This document shows, one piece after another, positions 35,185 through 44,585 of a DNA stretch of 64,000 nucleotides (its first letter is position 1; each line of letters begins with the position of its first letter). Under the pieces are notes generated by a model that saw only the letters and a list, made by a program, of their open reading frames with translations, was not told where the DNA came from and did not search any database. The DNA is taken from positions 62,001 to 126,000 of the forward strand of contig JAXMFT010000005.1 in the NCBI GenBank assembly GCA_046347635.1, written 5' to 3'. This DNA comes from JAGVSZ01 sp019137045. GTDB taxonomy: Bacteria > Pseudomonadota > Gammaproteobacteria > Burkholderiales > SG8-39. The position numbers and the translations under genes were made by a program.

Positions 35185-35963
35185 CCCCGGCCGTGCCGCA
35201 GGACGCGGTGATCCGCGTCGAGAACCTCAAGACCGGCTTCGGCGACTTCATCGTGCACGAGAACGTGAGCTTCGAGGTGCGGCGCGGCGAGGTGTTCGCG
35301 ATCCTCGGCGGGTCGGGGTGCGGCAAGACGGTGCTGCTCAAGCACATGATCGGGCTGTACCGCCCGCTCGCCGGCCGCGTGCTGATCGCGGGCGAGGACA
35401 TCGCCGCCGCCGAGGGCGAGCGCCGGCTCGCGATCCTGCGACGCCTGGGCGTGATGTACCAGCTCGGCGCGCTGTTCGGGAACATGACGCTCGCCGAGAA
35501 CATCCGCCTGCCGCTCGAGGAGTACACCGACCTCCCCGACGAGGCGATGGACCTGATCGCGGAGACCAAGCTGCGCCTGGTGAACCTCGGCGGCGCGGGT
35601 CACCGCACGCCCTCCGAGATCAGCGGCGGGATGATGAAGCGCGCCGCGATCGCGCGCGCGCTCGCGCTCGACCCCGAGATCGTGTTCCTCGACGAGCCCG
35701 CGGGCGGGCTCGATCCGATCACCTCGGCCGAGCTCGACGAGCTGGTGCTGCGCCTGTCCGACAGCCTCGGCATCACCTTCGTCGTGATCACCCACGAGCT
35801 GCCGAGCATCTTCGCGATCGCCGACCGCTGCATCATGCTCGACAAGCGCGTGCGCGGCATCATCGCGGAGGGCCGGCCGGCGGACCTGCGCGACCACAGC
35901 CCCGACCCGCGCGTGCGCCAGTTCTTCAACCGCGCGGCGAGCGCGCCCGCGGCCGCGGCCTAG
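35181..35963 (+). CDS. MlaF-like ABC transporter ATP-binding protein
   Basis: A 260-residue ATPase. Walker A GGSGCGKTVLLKHMIGL, the Q-loop region VMYQLGALFGNMTL, the signature SGGMMKRAAIARAL (the Mla-type variant) and Walker B IVFLDEPAGGLDP. The start ATG overlaps the permease stop (ATGA). It energises phospholipid movement by the MlaE-like permease with the MCE protein that follows. Confidence 0.9.
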   Translation: MTPAVPQDAVIRVENLKTGFGDFIVHENVSFEVRRGEVFAILGGSGCGKTVLLKHMIGLYRPLAGRVLIAGEDIAAAEGERRLAILRRLGVMYQLGALFGNMTLAENIRLPLEEYTDLPDEAMDLIAETKLRLVNLGGAGHRTPSEISGGMMKRAAIARALALDPEIVFLDEPAGGLDPITSAELDELVLRLSDSLGITFVVITHELPSIFAIADRCIMLDKRVRGIIAEGRPADLRDHSPDPRVRQFFNRAASAPAAAA

Positions 35964-35969
35964 GACCGG

Positions 35970-37019
35970 ATGAGCCAGCGCGCCAACTACTTCCGCCTCG
36001 GCCTGTTCATCATCGCGGCGGTCGCGGTGTTCATCGGGCTCGTGCTCGCGCTCTCGGCCGGACAGCTCTTCCGCAACACCGTCGTGCTCGAGACCTACTT
36101 CAACGAGTCGGTGCAGGGGCTCGACAGCGGCTCGGCGGTCAAGTACCGCGGCGTGCAGCTCGGGCGGGTGACCAACATCACCTTCACGTTCGGGCGCTAC
36201 GAGCAGGACCTGCCGCGCTCCCAGCGCCGGCCCTACGTGCTGGTCGAGAGCGAGGTGGACCCGGCGCTGATCGGCTTCGCGGCCGAGTCCGACCCCGAGC
36301 GGCTGCAGCAGGCGATCGAGCGCGGGCTGCGCGTGCGCATCGCGCCGGTCGGGATCACCGGCACCGCCTACCTGGAGATCGACCTGGTCGAGAACGCGCC
36401 GCCGCCGCTGCCGATCGACTGGACGCCGCGCAACCTCTACATCCCCTCGGCGCCGTCGAGCTACAACCAGATCGTGCGCGGCGCGCAGAACTTCCTCGTG
36501 AAGCTCGACCGGCTGGACGTGGAGGCGGTGGTGGTCGAGCTCCACCGGCTGCTCGCCAGCGCGAACGCGAAGCTCGAGCAGGCGCCGATCGACAAGCTCG
36601 CCGCGAACGCCGACGCCACGATGAAGGACGTGCGCGCCGCGGCGGTGCAGCTCAACAAGGTGCTGTCCGCGCCGGAGCTCGGGCAGGCGACGCGCGACCT
36701 CGCCGCCGCGGCCGCGCGCGCGCGCGAGGTTCTCGCCAACCCGAAGCTCGACCGGCTGCCGGAGGACGCGGCGGCGGCCGCCGCCGGCCTGCGCGCGGCG
36801 CTCGAGAGCCCGCACCTCGTGAGCGCGCTCGCGAGCGCCGACCGCGTCCTGCGCCGGCTCGACGAGCTGACCGCGGGCAGCGACGCGGACATCGCCGCGA
36901 CGCTCGCCAACCTGCGGCGGCTCACCGAGAACCTGCGCGAGCTCACCGAGAACCTGAAGCGCTACCCCGGCGGGATCCTGAGCGACGCGCCCAAGCCCGT
37001 CGGCCGGGGAGGAAAGTGA
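35970..37019 (+). CDS. MCE (MlaD-like) substrate-binding protein
   Basis: A 349-residue protein. N-terminal membrane anchor (about residues 10-30), one MCE domain (about 38-135; VQGLDSGSAVKYRGVQLGRV and VRIAPVGITGTAYLEIDLVE), then a long helical C-terminal tail rich in Ala/Leu (about 170-330). The tail is much longer than in canonical MlaD and resembles those of PqiB/LetB-like or Rv-type MCE proteins that reach across the periplasm. Six bases after the ATPase stop. Likely lipid tunnel component. Confidence 0.88.
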   Translation: MSQRANYFRLGLFIIAAVAVFIGLVLALSAGQLFRNTVVLETYFNESVQGLDSGSAVKYRGVQLGRVTNITFTFGRYEQDLPRSQRRPYVLVESEVDPALIGFAAESDPERLQQAIERGLRVRIAPVGITGTAYLEIDLVENAPPPLPIDWTPRNLYIPSAPSSYNQIVRGAQNFLVKLDRLDVEAVVVELHRLLASANAKLEQAPIDKLAANADATMKDVRAAAVQLNKVLSAPELGQATRDLAAAAARAREVLANPKLDRLPEDAAAAAAGLRAALESPHLVSALASADRVLRRLDELTAGSDADIAATLANLRRLTENLRELTENLKRYPGGILSDAPKPVGRGGK

Positions 37020-37021
37020 CC

Positions 37022-37633
37022 ATGCGCACGATGCCGTTCCTGCTGGCCGCCGTGCTCGCGGCCGGTCTCGCCGCCTGCTCGTGGACGCGGCCCCCGGTCG
37101 AGCGCGTGTCCTTCGACCTCGCCCCGGCGCGCACGGGACCGGCGGCGGGCACGCCGGACGCCGCCGTGCTCAAGGTCCGCCCGTTCCGGGTCGCCGCGCC
37201 CTACGACAACCGGGAGTTCCTCTACCGCATGGCCGACGGCCAGCTCGTCGCGGACTTCTACCACGGGTTCGCGGCGGGGCCGGGCGAGCTGGTCACCGCC
37301 GCCACGGTCAACTGGCTGAAGGCCTCCGGCCGCTTCCGCTCGGTGCTGGAGCCGGGCATCTCGGCCGATGCGCCGTACGTGCTGGAAGGCGCGGTGCACG
37401 CGCTCTACGGCGACCTCCGCGACGCGCAGCGCCCCGCCGCGGTGCTGGAGGTGCAGGTGTACCTCGTCCGGGCGGCGGGCGACCGCGAGGTCGTTCTCGA
37501 CCGGCGCTACGCCGAGCGCATCGCGCTCGCCGACGGGGCGCCGGCCGCGATCGCGCAGGGCTACGACCAGGCGCTCGCGGCCGTGCTCGCCCGGCTCGAG
37601 CGCGACCTCGGCGCGCTCGCCCTCAAACCGTGA
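37022..37633 (+). CDS. ABC-type transport auxiliary lipoprotein (PqiC-like)
   Basis: A 203-residue lipoprotein: signal peptide with lipobox LAAC (Cys about 19), then the ABC_trans_aux fold (VLKVRPFRVAAPYDNREFLY, RMADGQLVADFYHGFAAGPG). Such lipoproteins sit in the outer membrane as the end-point of MCE systems. ATG 37022 follows GGAGG nine bases upstream and two bases after the MCE stop. Last gene of the operon; no MlaC or MlaB gene is present. Confidence 0.88.
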   Translation: MRTMPFLLAAVLAAGLAACSWTRPPVERVSFDLAPARTGPAAGTPDAAVLKVRPFRVAAPYDNREFLYRMADGQLVADFYHGFAAGPGELVTAATVNWLKASGRFRSVLEPGISADAPYVLEGAVHALYGDLRDAQRPAAVLEVQVYLVRAAGDREVVLDRRYAERIALADGAPAAIAQGYDQALAAVLARLERDLGALALKP

Positions 37634-37639
37634 GCTGCA

Positions 37640-38098
37640 TCAGGTCGCGGGCTTCGCCGCGGCCTTGGTCTTCGGCGGTGGCTTCGCGGGGGGCTTCTTC
37701 GCCGCCCGGTCCGCCTCGCCGCAGGGAAAGCTCTTCGCGAGCGCGCCGTTCACGAGCGTGCTCGGCTTCGCCTGCGCGAGCGTCGGATAGGTGCGCAGGA
37801 ACTGCGCCACCGCGTCCCACACCTGGCCCGCCTGGAGCGCCTCGGGCAGGCAGTACCAGCCGCGGTCGGCGTTGGCCCGCGCGACCCCGAGGACGAAGCC
37901 GGTGAAGTACCCGACGCGGGCCGACAGGCTCGGGTCGTCGGTGCCGGCGCCGGAGTCGCGGAGCCGCTCGTAGTCGGCGGCGAACCGGACGAGCTCGGCG
38001 CCGTCGTAGCGCCATTCCTGCGCGCCGGCGGACAGCGCCGCGGCCCCGCACAGGGCGAGGAGGAGGCGCGTCGGCGTCGCGATCGGGCGGGCGGCCAC
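37640..38098 (-). CDS. Rap1a/Tai-like exported protein
   Basis: A 152-residue protein with signal peptide (ends near SAGAQ). The Rap1a/Tai pattern is visible: ARVGYFTGFVLGVARANADR, WYCLPEALQAGQVWDAVAQF, and a late Cys (KSFPCGEAD). A Lys/Ala/Pro-rich tail closes it. The founding family members are type VI secretion immunity proteins, but many members are not linked to toxins; no effector is seen here. It is convergent with the MCE operon (six bases between). Confidence 0.75.
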   Translation of the reverse strand: MAARPIATPTRLLLALCGAAALSAGAQEWRYDGAELVRFAADYERLRDSGAGTDDPSLSARVGYFTGFVLGVARANADRGWYCLPEALQAGQVWDAVAQFLRTYPTLAQAKPSTLVNGALAKSFPCGEADRAAKKPPAKPPPKTKAAAKPAT

Positions 38099-38129
38099 GC
38101 GCGGATTATCCGGATGCGGGGCGCGGGCG

Positions 38130-39660
38130 TCAGCCCGGACGACCGTCGGCGCGCGGGAGCAGGTAGATCGGGACGTAGCGCGCGGCCCAGGGCGCGAGCA
38201 CGGCGAGCCACAGCACGGCCGCCGCCAGCGACAGCCACAGGCGCAGCGCCGGCGGGACGAACCAGAGGTCCGCGAGCGCGCGCACGGCCGCCGTCGCGAG
38301 GAGGCCGAGGAACACCCACCACGTCAGCGCGTCGGCCTCCAGCGCGCGGCCCGAATGCCCGAGCGACACGCGCGACACCATCGCCACGGACGTGGCCGCG
38401 AAGTAGCCGATCGTGAGCGCGTGCAGGGCGCGAGGCCGAGCGCCTGGGCGCGCCGGCCGCAGCGGCGAGGCTGTCGGCCGCGTAGAGCGCGAACGCGACC
38501 GCGCCGGCGACGACGCCCAGGTGCAGCATGACGAGCAGCCGCGCGCGGAAGCTGCCCTTGAGCCCCCATTTCACCGCCAGGAAGCCCACCCAGGCGGCCA
38601 TCGGCGCGTCCGCGAGCCACAGCCACGCGCGCGCCCCGGCCAGCTCGAGCGCGCAGTGCGCCGCCGCCGCGGCGCCGAGCAGCGGCAGCGACCACTGCGG
38701 CCGGTACAGGGCGTAGCCCTCGATCACCCGGCTGGAGAAGAACGGGACGAGGCGGTGCTCGATCGTCAGGAAGGCCGGCACGAGGAAGAGCCAGATGCCG
38801 GCGTGCCGGGAGACGCTCGCGTAGAGCGGCTCGCCGGTCGCGAGCCAGACGCCGAACGCCGCCGCCGCGAGCGCGCCGACGCCCATCAGCGCGGTGAGCC
38901 AGAGCGCGGACGGGTCGCGCCCGCGGTTGGCGACGACCACGCTCGCGAGGATGCCCACGCCGACGAGCCAGCCGGCGACGAGCAGCGCGACGCCGGCGAG
39001 CGCGACGCCCGCCGCGGTCGCGAACCCGGCGTACAGGAGGACGACGCCGAGCGCCATCGGCACCCCGGCGTAGAGGTGCGCGCGCTGCGGCATCGCCTCG
39101 CCGGTCCAGTTCGGCATCGCGGTCATCAGGAACCCGAACACGAAGAACGGGAAGATCGTGTAGGTCATCAGGTACGCGTGCGCCCACGGCGGCGGCACCG
39201 ACCACGCGAGCGGCGCGTACAGGCCCGCGTAGCGGCCGCCGAGGTCGGCGAGCCACCAGAGCATCACCGCCACCGCCTGCACCGCGCCGAGGAGGAAATA
39301 GAAGCGGTGCGCGACGCGGCCGAGGAGCCGCAGCGTCACGCGCAGGTCGAAGCGCGGCGCAGACGGGCTCGCGTCGTGCGGCGCCGCGGCGGGCGCGGCG
39401 GCGGCGCCGCGCGGCGGTGCCGCGGCGACGAGTCCCCGCGCCGCCTCGACCGAGGGCACGCCCACGGCCTGCAGCACGCCGTCGATGACCGAGGCGGGGA
39501 TCGAGCGGACGTTGAGCCGGGTGACGATCTCCCGCCCCTCGGGCTTCGAGACGTCCACCAGGGCGAAGTCGATCGCGCGTTCGGCCGCGACCTGGCGCCA
39601 CACGGCCTCCGCGGCGGGGCAAGTCGGGCACCAGTGGGACACGAGCAGCTCCACTCTCAT
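38130..39660 (-). pseudogene. nnrS: Thioredoxin-like/NnrS fusion protein, one frame shift near 38440
   Basis: The N-terminal 95 residues form a thioredoxin/glutaredoxin-like domain with CPTC at about residue 11 (SHWCPTCPAAEAVWRQ) and cis-Pro RSIPASVIDG. A Pro/Ala linker leads to a 12-helix NnrS protein (WWLADLGGRYAGLYAPLAWS, FVFGFLMTAMPNWTGEAMP). NnrS is a haem-copper membrane protein of nitric-oxide tolerance. The main frame is lost at about 38425-38450 in a CG-rich run, and the C-terminus (LHALTIGYFAATSVAMVSRV, then SLGHSGRALEADAL) reads in another frame to the stop at 38130. Probably a sequencing indel, so the gene is likely whole. It starts eight bases after the GcvH-like gene. Confidence 0.8.
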
Positions 39661-39667
39661 CGCGGCC

Positions 39668-40114
39668 TCACTCCGCGCACCGCATGCACACCACCCCGTA
39701 GCGGTCGATCCACGCGCGCAGCCCCTCCACCGCGGCGGGGCCGGTGACGAGGCCCTCGAGCGCGCGCTCCGGGTCGTCGGCGCGCAGGTCGACGATCCAC
39801 GCCTCGCCGTACGGCGCGATGTTCACGAGGTGCGGCGTCTCGAGGAGCCGGTCGTTGCAGGCGACGATCGTCCCGTCGAAGGGCGCCGGCACGCCGCCGG
39901 CCCACTTGCCCGATTCCAGCCGCGCCACCGGCTTGCGGCGCGCGCGGTGCGTGCCCGGCTTGCGGAACGTGACGTACTGGAGCCGGCCGGCCATCGTCTG
40001 CGACGGATCGGTGAGCCCGACGCGGAACACGCCCGCGCCGAGCGGCTTCACCCAGCAGTAGTCGAGGTCGTACCAGAGATCCTCGGGGATCTCGCAGCCC
40101 TGGTATTCGGCCAT
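39668..40114 (-). CDS. GcvH-like lipoyl carrier protein
   Basis: A 148-residue protein with the glycine-cleavage H-protein fold. The lipoylation lysine is probably Lys70 in ARLESGKWAGGVPAPFDG, in the place of the ESVKA motif of GcvH. The surface around it differs from true GcvH (SGKWAGG), and two extra Cys residues stand at the C-terminus (VVCMRCAE). No glycine cleavage genes are nearby. It is in one operon with the NnrS fusion and sits behind an FNR-type box. Similar stand-alone lipoyl carriers (LbpA) serve sulfur metabolism; a redox carrier role here is inference. Confidence 0.78.
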   Translation of the reverse strand: MAEYQGCEIPEDLWYDLDYCWVKPLGAGVFRVGLTDPSQTMAGRLQYVTFRKPGTHRARRKPVARLESGKWAGGVPAPFDGTIVACNDRLLETPHLVNIAPYGEAWIVDLRADDPERALEGLVTGPAAVEGLRAWIDRYGVVCMRCAE

Positions 40115-40175
40115 TGCGCGAACCTCTCGCTCGCCGCCATCGCAGCGAGGCTAGGCGGCGCGCCGCCCGAGGGCG

Positions 40176-40189
40176 TTGATGTCAGTCAA
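40176..40189 (-). promoter_or_regulatory. FNR/DNR-type box upstream of the GcvH-like/NnrS operon
   Basis: TTGAT-GTCA-GTCAA has nine of ten conserved bases of TTGAT-N4-ATCAA. On the minus strand a weak -10 (TAGCCT, 40153-40148) is centred 32 bases downstream, the spacing of a class II FNR-activated promoter. The start codon is about 60 bases away. It fits control of NnrS by low oxygen or nitric oxide. Confidence 0.65.
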
Positions 40190-40232
40190 GAAACGGCCGC
40201 AGTAGGGTCTTTCCCCGCGCCGGGGTCTTGCC

Positions 40233-42059
40233 CTACTCGACGGTGACCGACTTCGCCAGGTTGCGCGGCTTGTCCACGTCGGTCCCGCGCGCGAGCGCGG
40301 CGTTGTAGGCGAGGAGCTGCACCGGGACCGCGTGCACGATCGGCGAGAGCACCCCGACGTGGCGCGGGGTGCGGATCACGTGCACGCCCGCGCTCGCGGT
40401 GAAGTGGCTGTCGGCGTCGGTGAACACGTACAGCTCGCCCTTGCGCGCGCGCACTTCCTGCATGTTCGACTTCACCTTCTCGAGCAGCGCGTCGTTCGGG
40501 GCGATCACCACCACCGGCATGTTCTCGTCCACCAGCGCGAGCGGGCCGTGCTTGAGCTCGCCCGCCGGGTAGGCCTCGGCGTGGATGTACGAGATCTCCT
40601 TGAGCTTCAGCGCGCCTTCGAGCGCGATCGGGTAGTGGATGCCGCGGCCGAGGAAGAGCGCGTCGGGCTTCTGCGCGAAGCGCTCCGACCACGCGCGGAT
40701 CTGGGGCTCGAGGTTGAGCGCGTGCTGCACGTTGCCGGGCAGGCGGCGCAGCGCGTCGATGTGCGCGGCCTCCTCGCCGGGAGCGAGCCGTCCCCTGAGC
40801 TTCGCGAGCACGAGCGTCAAGGTGAAGAGGGCGGCGAGCTGGGTCGTGAACGCCTTGGTCGAGGCGACGCCGATCTCGGCGCCGGCGCGGGTGTAGAACA
40901 CGAGCCGGGAGGCGCGCGGGATCGCGCTCTCGCGCACGTTGCAGATCGCGAGCGTGCGCTCGTGCCCGAGCTCCTGCGCGCGCTTGAGCGCCTCCATGGT
41001 GTCGAGCGTCTCGCCCGACTGCGAGATGGTGACGACGAGGTGCTTCGGGTTGGCGACCACGTCGCGGTAGCGGTACTCGCTCGCGATCTCGACCGCGGTC
41101 GGCAGCTTCGCGATCGACTCCAGCCAGTAGCGCGCGACCGACCCGGCGTAGAAGCTCGTGCCGCAGGCGAGGATCTGCACGCCGTCCACGTCGCGCAGGA
41201 CGCGCTCCGCGTCCGGCCCGAAGAGGAGCGGCGTCACCCCGTCGCCGAGGATCGGCTCGAGCGAGTCGGCGAGCGCCTTGGGCTGCTCGTGGATCTCCTT
41301 CTGCATGAAGTGGCTGTAGGGGCCGAGCTCGAGCGAGGCGAGCGAGACGTCCGAGACGTGCACCTTGCGCTCGGCCGCCTTCCCGTCGCGGTCGAAGATG
41401 CGCACGCCGCCGCGCGCGATCTCCGCGACGTCGCCCTCGTCCAGGTAGATCACGCGGCGCGTCGAGGAGAGCACCGCCGAGACGTCGGAGGCGACGAAAT
41501 TCTCGCCCTCGCCCAGGCCGACGAGGAGCGGGCAGCCGACGCGCGCGCAGGTCATGACTTCGGGTGTCTCGAGCGACACGACCGCGATCGCGTAGGCGCC
41601 GACGAGATCGTGCACCGCCCGCTGCGTCGCCGCGAGCAGGCTCCCCGTCGCGCCGTAGTAGTGGTGGAGAAGGTGCGCGATCACCTCGGTGTCGGTCTGC
41701 GACTCGAACGCGTAGCCGAGCGCCTCGAGGCGCGCGCGCTGCTCGTCGTGGTTCTCGATGATGCCGTTGTGCACCACCGCGATCTCGCCGCGCGAGACGT
41801 GCGGGTGCGCGTTCGGCTCGGTCACGCCGCCGTGGGTGGCCCAGCGCGTGTGCCCGATCCCCAGCCCGCCCTTCAGCCCGTCCGCCTGCGCGGCCGCCTC
41901 CATCTCCGCCACGCGCCCGACGCGCCGCACGCGCCTGATGCCCCCGTCCAGCACCGCGATGCCGGCGGAGTCGTAGCCGCGGTACTCGAGCCGCTTCAGC
42001 CCCTCGACCAGGATCGGGACGACGTTGCGACCGGCGATCGCGCCGACGATGCCGCACAT
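40233..42059 (-). CDS. glmS: Glutamine-fructose-6-phosphate aminotransferase (isomerising)
   Basis: A 608-residue cytoplasmic enzyme making glucosamine-6-phosphate for cell-wall precursors. It starts MCGIVGAIAGRN, with Cys2 as the glutaminase nucleophile. HTRWATHGGVTEPNAHPH is the glutaminase site region. Two SIS domains follow (ACGTSFYAGSVARYWLE, ISQSGETLDTMEALK), ending NLAKSVTVE. Length equals that of E. coli GlmS. The start is two bases after the glmU stop: one operon. Confidence 0.97.
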   Translation of the reverse strand: MCGIVGAIAGRNVVPILVEGLKRLEYRGYDSAGIAVLDGGIRRVRRVGRVAEMEAAAQADGLKGGLGIGHTRWATHGGVTEPNAHPHVSRGEIAVVHNGIIENHDEQRARLEALGYAFESQTDTEVIAHLLHHYYGATGSLLAATQRAVHDLVGAYAIAVVSLETPEVMTCARVGCPLLVGLGEGENFVASDVSAVLSSTRRVIYLDEGDVAEIARGGVRIFDRDGKAAERKVHVSDVSLASLELGPYSHFMQKEIHEQPKALADSLEPILGDGVTPLLFGPDAERVLRDVDGVQILACGTSFYAGSVARYWLESIAKLPTAVEIASEYRYRDVVANPKHLVVTISQSGETLDTMEALKRAQELGHERTLAICNVRESAIPRASRLVFYTRAGAEIGVASTKAFTTQLAALFTLTLVLAKLRGRLAPGEEAAHIDALRRLPGNVQHALNLEPQIRAWSERFAQKPDALFLGRGIHYPIALEGALKLKEISYIHAEAYPAGELKHGPLALVDENMPVVVIAPNDALLEKVKSNMQEVRARKGELYVFTDADSHFTASAGVHVIRTPRHVGVLSPIVHAVPVQLLAYNAALARGTDVDKPRNLAKSVTVE

Positions 42060-42061
42060 GG

Positions 42062-43414
42062 CTACTTCTTCTTCCTGGGGCGCTGGTAGCCGCCGCGCGC
42101 CACCTGCGTCTTCTCGTTCAGCGCGAGCGCGCCGGGCGGGACGTCCTTCCACACCGTCGTGCCCGCGGCGATGGTGGCGCCGCGCCCGACCGTGACCGGC
42201 GCGACCAGCTGGGTGTCCGAGCCGATGAACACCTCGTCCTCGATCACGGTGCGGTGCTTGGCGGCGCCGTCGTAGTTGCAGGTGATGGTGCCCGCCCCGA
42301 CGTTGACGTCGCGGCCGACCGCGCTGTCGCCGACGTACGCGAGGTGGTTCGCCTTGGAGCGCGCGCCGAAGGTGCTCGCCTTCACCTCCACGAAGTTGCC
42401 CACGTGCACCTCCTCGGCGAGCTTCGTTCCCGGCCGCAGGCGCGCGTAGGGGCCGACGCGGCAGCCGGCGCCGATGTCCGCGTCCTCGACGTGGCAGAAC
42501 GGCTCGAGGCGCGTGTCCGCCGCGACGCGCGCGTTGCGCAGCACGCAGTTGGCCGCGACCGCGACGCGGTCGCCGAGCACGACCTCGCCCTCGAACACGC
42601 AGTTCACGTCGATCGCCACGTCGCGGCCGCACTCGAGCCGCCCGCGCACGTCGATGCGCGCCGGGTCGGCGAGCGACACGCCCGCCTGCATGAGGTCGGC
42701 CGCGACCGCGCGCTGGTAGACGCGCTCGAGCTCCGCGAGCTGCGCCTTCGAGTTGACGCCCAGGGTCTCGGCGACCGATCCGGGCTGCACCGCGGTCACG
42801 CCGACGCCGTCCGCGACCGCGAGCCCGATCACGTCGGTGAGGTAGTACTCGCGCTGCGCGTTGTCGTCGCGCAGCCGCGCGAGCCAGCCGGCGAGCCGCG
42901 CGGTGGGCAGCACCATGATCCCGGTGTTCACCTCGCGGATCGCGCGCTCGGCCGCGGTCGCGTCCCTCTCCTCGACGATCCGCGCCACCGCGCCGCCCGC
43001 GCGCACGATGCGCCCGTAGCCGGCGGGATCGGGCAGCTCGACGGTGAGCACCGCCACGCCCTCCCCCGCCGCCGCGCGCAGCTGCGCGAGGGTCGCGGCG
43101 CGCGTCAGCGGGACGTCGCCGTACAGCACGAGCGTCTGCGCGCCGGCGCCGAGCTGGGGGAGCGCCTGGGCGAGCGCGTGCCCGGTGCCGAGCTGCGGCT
43201 CCTGCCGCACCCAGGCGACCGCCTCGCCGGGGAGCGCCGCGCGCACGCGCTCGCCGCCGTGCCCGTACACGACGCAGATCCGCCCGGGCGCGAGCGCCCG
43301 GGCGGTGGCGAGGACGTGGGCGAGGAGCGGGCGGCCGGCGAGCGGATGGAGGACCTTCGGCAGGTCGGAGCGCATCCGCTTGCCCTGACCGGCCGCCAGG
43401 ATGACGACGTTCAC
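42062..43414 (-). CDS. glmU: Bifunctional UDP-N-acetylglucosamine pyrophosphorylase/glucosamine-1-P acetyltransferase
   Basis: A 450-residue enzyme. The uridyltransferase domain begins VILAAGQGKRMRSDLPKVL and runs to about residue 225. The left-handed beta-helix acetyltransferase domain follows (PYARLRPGTKLAEEVHVGNF, AYVGDSAVGRDVNVGAGTIT). Start is GTG 43414. It feeds UDP-GlcNAc to peptidoglycan and surface polysaccharides and is followed directly by glmS, which supplies its substrate path. First gene of the two-gene operon. Confidence 0.97.
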   Translation of the reverse strand: MNVVILAAGQGKRMRSDLPKVLHPLAGRPLLAHVLATARALAPGRICVVYGHGGERVRAALPGEAVAWVRQEPQLGTGHALAQALPQLGAGAQTLVLYGDVPLTRAATLAQLRAAAGEGVAVLTVELPDPAGYGRIVRAGGAVARIVEERDATAAERAIREVNTGIMVLPTARLAGWLARLRDDNAQREYYLTDVIGLAVADGVGVTAVQPGSVAETLGVNSKAQLAELERVYQRAVAADLMQAGVSLADPARIDVRGRLECGRDVAIDVNCVFEGEVVLGDRVAVAANCVLRNARVAADTRLEPFCHVEDADIGAGCRVGPYARLRPGTKLAEEVHVGNFVEVKASTFGARSKANHLAYVGDSAVGRDVNVGAGTITCNYDGAAKHRTVIEDEVFIGSDTQLVAPVTVGRGATIAAGTTVWKDVPPGALALNEKTQVARGGYQRPRKKK

Positions 43415-43565
43415 CGGAGCGACAGCAAGGCTGCGAGAGTGGCGGCGATGGTAGCACGCGCCCCCCGGCGCTCCCCGGCATTACGCCCGCTGATCCGCCC
43501 GGCGGCCCCGCCCCGGAGCGGCTGCGCTACACTCCGCACCCTGCGATTTCCCCGGGAGGAGACCC

Positions 43566-44585
43566 ATGCGCCGGTACGCGCTCATCGCAATCGCCCTCGC
43601 CTCGTTCGTCCCGCTCGCCGCCCAGGCCCAGGACAGCTGCAAGAACCGGGGCGAGCTCGACGCGCTCTACTGCGACGACAACGCCGACCTGGTCGCCGAC
43701 CCGCCGAAGGACCAGGCGAAGTTCAAGAATCCCTCGACGCTGGTGTTCACCTACACCCCGGTCGAGGACCCGGCCGTCTACGAGAACATCTTCAAGCCGT
43801 TCACCGACCACCTCTCCAAGTGCACCGGCAAGCGCGTGGTGTTCTACCAGGTGCAGTCGAACGCCGCCGAGATCGAGGCGATGCGTTCCGGGCGGCTGCA
43901 CGTCGGCGGCTTCTCCACCGGCCCGACCAACTACGCGGTCAACCTCGCCGGCGCGGTGCCGTTCGCGGTGAAGGGCAACGCGAGCGAGTGGCAGGGCTAC
44001 CAGCTCATCTTCCTGGTGCGGAAGGACAGCCCCTACCAGAAGCTCGGCGACCTCAAGGGCAAGAAGGTCGCGCACGTCCAGCCGTCGTCGAACTCGGGCA
44101 ACCTCGCCCCGCGGGTGCTGTTCGCGAAGGAAGGCCTGGTGCCCGACCAGGACTACAAGGTGCTGTACTCGGGCAAGCACGACCAGACGGTGATGGGCGT
44201 GCTCTCCGGCGACTACGACGGCGGGCCGGTCGCGAGCGACGTCTTCAAGCGCATGGTCGACCGCGGACAGGTGAAGGCCGACGACTTCCGCGTCATCTAC
44301 CGCAGCCAGACCTTCCCCACGTCCTCGTTCGCCTACGCGCACGATCTCGAGCCGAAGCTGCGCGACACGATGCTGAAGTGCTTCTACGACTACCGCTTCC
44401 CGCCCGAGATGCAGAAGGCGTTCGGCGGCGCCGACCGCTTCTTCCCGATCACCTACAAGGAGCACTGGGCGATCGTGCGCCAGGTGGCCGAGGGCAGCGG
44501 CGAGAAGTTCAACAAGGCCGCCTTCGACAACCTGCAGAAGCGCGAAGCCGAGGCCGCGGCCAAGAAGGCGGCAGCCAAGAAGTGA
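43566..44585 (+). CDS. phnD: Phosphonate/phosphite-type ABC transporter substrate-binding protein
   Basis: A 339-residue periplasmic protein. The signal peptide ends at AQAQ. The PhnD pattern is present (FTYTPVEDPAVYENIFKPF, RSGRLHVGGFSTGPTNYAVN, VAHVQPSSNSGNLAPR). Between them is an extra N-terminal segment with two Cys and an acidic loop (YCDDNADLVADPPKD) that looks like a calcium-binding loop. The C-terminus is Lys/Ala rich. ATG 43566 is preceded by GGGAGGAG. First gene of a four-gene importer operon. Likely ligands are phosphonates, phosphite or phosphate; no C-P lyase genes are seen. Confidence 0.9.
   Translation: MRRYALIAIALASFVPLAAQAQDSCKNRGELDALYCDDNADLVADPPKDQAKFKNPSTLVFTYTPVEDPAVYENIFKPFTDHLSKCTGKRVVFYQVQSNAAEIEAMRSGRLHVGGFSTGPTNYAVNLAGAVPFAVKGNASEWQGYQLIFLVRKDSPYQKLGDLKGKKVAHVQPSSNSGNLAPRVLFAKEGLVPDQDYKVLYSGKHDQTVMGVLSGDYDGGPVASDVFKRMVDRGQVKADDFRVIYRSQTFPTSSFAYAHDLEPKLRDTMLKCFYDYRFPPEMQKAFGGADRFFPITYKEHWAIVRQVAEGSGEKFNKAAFDNLQKREAEAAAKKAAAKK

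Noticed and set aside
37640..38098. The Rap1a/Tai-like protein as part of a type VI secretion effector-immunity pair
   Set aside because: No effector or secretion gene is present nearby; the family is also widespread without toxins.
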